A stretch of DNA of 64,000 nucleotides from Pseudomonadota bacterium (GTDB lineage Bacteria; Desulfobacterota; Desulfobulbia; Desulfobulbales; JAGXFP01), in NCBI GenBank assembly GCA_018814305.1, contig JAHJAA010000057.1:1-64000 (forward strand), given 5' to 3'. The notes below the pieces were generated by a model. It saw only the letters and a list, made by a program, of their open reading frames with translations. It searched no databases and was not told the DNA's origin. This document shows positions 62,336 to 64,000 of the stretch, one piece after another (the first letter of the stretch is position 1; every line of letters begins with the position of its first letter). Both the position numbers and the translations under genes were made by a program.

Positions 62336-62915
62336 CAAGTGTCGTCTCAATACGAATAAGCCGGTTAATCCTTATGAACTGCATCAGATGATATGGCAAC
62401 TTTTCCCAGATCGGCCCGATGATTCGAGAGATTTTCTCTTTCGTATCGAAAATTACGGTAAACCTGGCCCACAAATTGTCTACCTTCAATCACAGCTTCA
62501 GCCAACCCCTGCAACCGGTTCTTTGTCGATTACCGATAGCAAGGCTTTTTCTCCAAAATTATCAGAGGGACAGTACTTGCGTTTTTTGGTTCGTGCTAAT
62601 CCAACAAAAAGAATTAATGATCCGAAAAAGACCTCAAACCAAGGAAAGGTGCGCGTGCCACTAATTGACGAAGGCGAGATGGCTGCTTGGCTGCAAAGGC
62701 AGTTTGAAAATTCAGCCACACTTTCAGAAACTATTATATCCAGGCATGACAGAATATATTTCAGGAAAAAAGGGCGTGCCGGAAAGATCGTTTCAGCTGT
62801 ATTTCAAGGGATTTTGCAGGTTAATGATCCTCTCAGGCTAACAGAAAAACTGAGAGATGGTATTGGTCCAGCAAAAGCTTTTGGATGTGGTTTGCTCTCA
62901 CTGGCGAGGTGTTGA
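62322..62915 (+). CDS. casE: crRNA endonuclease Cas6e
   Basis: A 197-residue Cas6e, which cuts pre-crRNA within repeats. Start MLFLSKCRLNTNKPVNPYEL contains HQMIWQLFPD with the His used in catalysis; the C-terminus GPAKAFGCGLLSLARC carries the glycine-rich loop typical of Cas6. ATG at 62322 follows GAGGAGG by 5 bases and overlaps the cas5e end. The stop TGA (62913-62915) is 1 base before the start of the BRO-N gene, closer than any normal cas6e-cas1 junction needs, so the BRO gene appears part of the operon. Confidence 0.93.
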   Translation: MLFLSKCRLNTNKPVNPYELHQMIWQLFPDRPDDSRDFLFRIENYGKPGPQIVYLQSQLQPTPATGSLSITDSKAFSPKLSEGQYLRFLVRANPTKRINDPKKTSNQGKVRVPLIDEGEMAAWLQRQFENSATLSETIISRHDRIYFRKKGRAGKIVSAVFQGILQVNDPLRLTEKLRDGIGPAKAFGCGLLSLARC

Positions 62916-62916
62916 C

Positions 62917-63753
62917 ATGGAAAACAAACTGGTGGTTTTTAAGGGTAAAGAGATTCGACGGATCTTTCACAATAATGAGTGGTGGTTTTCTGTAATTGAT
63001 GTCGTCGGCGTTCTGTCTGACAGCAACAATCCCAAAAGATACTGGTCTGATCTTAAAAGGAAATTAGAGCAGGAAGCTGGATCAGAGCAACCGTACGAAA
63101 AAATCGTACGGTTTAAATTACTCGCGTCGGATGGGAAAAAAAGGGAAACGGATTGTGCAGAGACAGCGACACTTTTCCGGGTCATCCAGTCCATTCCTTC
63201 CCCAAAGGCCGAGCCCTTCAAGCGGTGGCTGGCCAAGGTTGGTTATGAGCGGGTGCAGGAGATCGAGGACCCGGGATTGGCGACCAAGAGAACCAAGGCC
63301 CTGTACCGGGCCAAGGGCTATTCTGAGGCGTGGATTGAGAAAAGGATGCGAGGCATTGCCGTCCGGGCTGAGTTGACCGATGAGTGGCAGAATCGTGGGA
63401 TCAAAGAAGATCCTGAGTACGCCATTCTAACCTCTGAGATTTCTAAAGCCGCTTTCGGTCTTACTCCTTCGGAATACAAGAATCTAAAAGGCTTGGAGCG
63501 GGAGAACCTGCGCGATCACATGACCGACCTGGAACTGATCTTCTCTATGCTTGGCGAGGCGGCCACCACCGAGATCGCCAGGAAACAAAATGCTCAAGGT
63601 TTTGGCGAAAACAAGGTTGCGGCCCACAAGGGCGGCAAGATTTCCGGCGATGCCAGAAAGAAGCTTGAGGTTGAAACCGGCGACAAGGTCGTCAGCCCGG
63701 AAAATTATCTAATTGAACCAGAAAGCAAGAAACGATTGCAGGGCAGAAAATAA
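62917..63753 (+). CDS. BRO-N/DinD-like protein inside the cas operon
   Basis: A 278-residue protein. The N-terminal BRO-N domain reads KLVVFKGKEIRRIFHNNEWW, then FSVIDVVGVLSDSNNPKRYW and ADCAETATLFRVIQSIPSPK-type text (IQSIPSPKAEPFKRWLAKVG). The C-terminal half (ELEIFSMLGEAATTEIAR-like, then AHKGGKISGDARKKLEVETG and GDKVVSPENYL) resembles the DinD branch of BRO-N proteins. No HNH or nuclease motif was seen. It starts 1 base after cas6e and ends 15 bases before cas1; both junctions are clean, the frame is full length. In phages and in DinD, BRO-N proteins bind DNA or inhibit RecA. Here it could influence spacer acquisition, or be a passenger. Function is inference. Confidence 0.85.
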   Translation: MENKLVVFKGKEIRRIFHNNEWWFSVIDVVGVLSDSNNPKRYWSDLKRKLEQEAGSEQPYEKIVRFKLLASDGKKRETDCAETATLFRVIQSIPSPKAEPFKRWLAKVGYERVQEIEDPGLATKRTKALYRAKGYSEAWIEKRMRGIAVRAELTDEWQNRGIKEDPEYAILTSEISKAAFGLTPSEYKNLKGLERENLRDHMTDLELIFSMLGEAATTEIARKQNAQGFGENKVAAHKGGKISGDARKKLEVETGDKVVSPENYLIEPESKKRLQGRK

Positions 63754-63768
63754 TGGAAGTTATGGCTG

Positions 63769-64000
63769 ATGACTGAAACAATCCTGCCTCCACTGAAACC
63801 AATCACAGTCAAGGAACGGCTCTCTGTGCTTTTTATCGAACGTGGCCAGATCGACGTCATCGACGGAGCTTTTGTGGTGGTGGACAAAAACGGTGTTCGG
63901 ACCCATGTGCCGGTGGGCGGTGTGTCATGTTTGATGCTGGAGCCCGGCACCCGGGTATCGCATGCCGCCGTGACCTTGGCTTCACGGGTAGGTTGCCTCC
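63769..64000 (+). CDS. cas1: Cas1 (type I-E), 5' part, cut by window edge
   Basis: The first 77 codons of a type I-E Cas1 integrase: MTETILPPLKPITVKERLSV then FIERGQIDVIDGAFVVVDKN and VGGVSCLMLEPGTRVSHAAV. These match the N-terminal beta domain of the family. Cas1, with Cas2, integrates new spacers. The ATG at 63769 is 15 bases after the BRO-N gene; no ribosome site is strong. The catalytic residues lie outside the window. Confidence 0.9.
   Translation, partial: MTETILPPLKPITVKERLSVLFIERGQIDVIDGAFVVVDKNGVRTHVPVGGVSCLMLEPGTRVSHAAVTLASRVGCL

Noticed and set aside
1-64000. tRNA or rRNA genes
   Set aside because: No cloverleaf with TTCGA-type T-loop and CCA-side acceptor was found by eye; a tRNAscan run would be needed to exclude a diverged one.

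Overview
The window looks like chromosomal DNA of an anaerobic, Gram-negative deltaproteobacterium-type organism (Desulfobulbales-like would fit). The basis is a ferredoxin-linked 2-oxoacid oxidoreductase, a B12-heavy gene set, four TonB-dependent receptors, several lipoproteins with signal peptides, and hybrid histidine kinases of a CHASE8 type common in that group. The taxonomic placement is inference; no rRNA or tRNA gene was seen.

Layout. 0.2-5 kb: korB-korC, a small lipoprotein and a receiver/PEP-synthase hybrid. 5-9 kb: a Thr-rich lipoprotein (minus), NADP-type glutamate dehydrogenase, and a small unknown. 9-12.8 kb: late cobalamin biosynthesis (an aminotransferase-cobyric acid synthase fusion, then cbiB). 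13-22.8 kb, all minus: a carotenoid/retinoid-type FAD oxidoreductase, a large polytopic membrane protein, and a sensory/transport set (periplasmic binding protein, hybrid kinase, TonB receptor). 23.2-30.9 kb: a self-contained B12 uptake operon with a clear promoter and a cobalamin riboswitch with terminator, running btuB, Dph6-like ATPase, exbB, exbD, tonB, btuF, btuC, btuD. 31-34.4 kb: a periplasmic Sm-like protein, FKBP, radical SAM, hemerythrin and MORN proteins. 34.4-41.9 kb, minus: two tandem, apparently duplicated TonB receptors, a YfiR-like protein and a CHASE8 hybrid kinase. 42-51.3 kb: housekeeping and unknown genes including dnaE, an RNase D-like exonuclease, a SagB-type nitroreductase, a Nudix hydrolase and a 734-residue unknown. 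51.8-55.5 kb: WYL regulator, four-helix-bundle protein and SWIM zinc-finger protein. 55.9 kb to the right edge: a type I-E CRISPR-Cas operon (cas3, cse1, cse2, cas7, cas5, cas6e), then an intact BRO/DinD-like gene, then cas1 cut by the window edge.

The two most interesting signals are: (i) the BRO-N domain gene lodged with 1-nt and 15-nt spacings between cas6e and cas1, where adaptation genes normally follow directly; and (ii) a set of degenerate 7-10 bp tandem repeats (best case about 32 copies of a GGTTCAAAC-like nonamer) that start at, or within a few bases of, the stop codons of at least seven different genes. In addition there are small palindromic elements with terminal inverted repeats (three copies of one family, and three other elements of similar build).

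Limits: all family assignments are by eye from protein motifs; residue positions are approximate; start codons were chosen from ribosome binding sites and signal peptides where these were visible.
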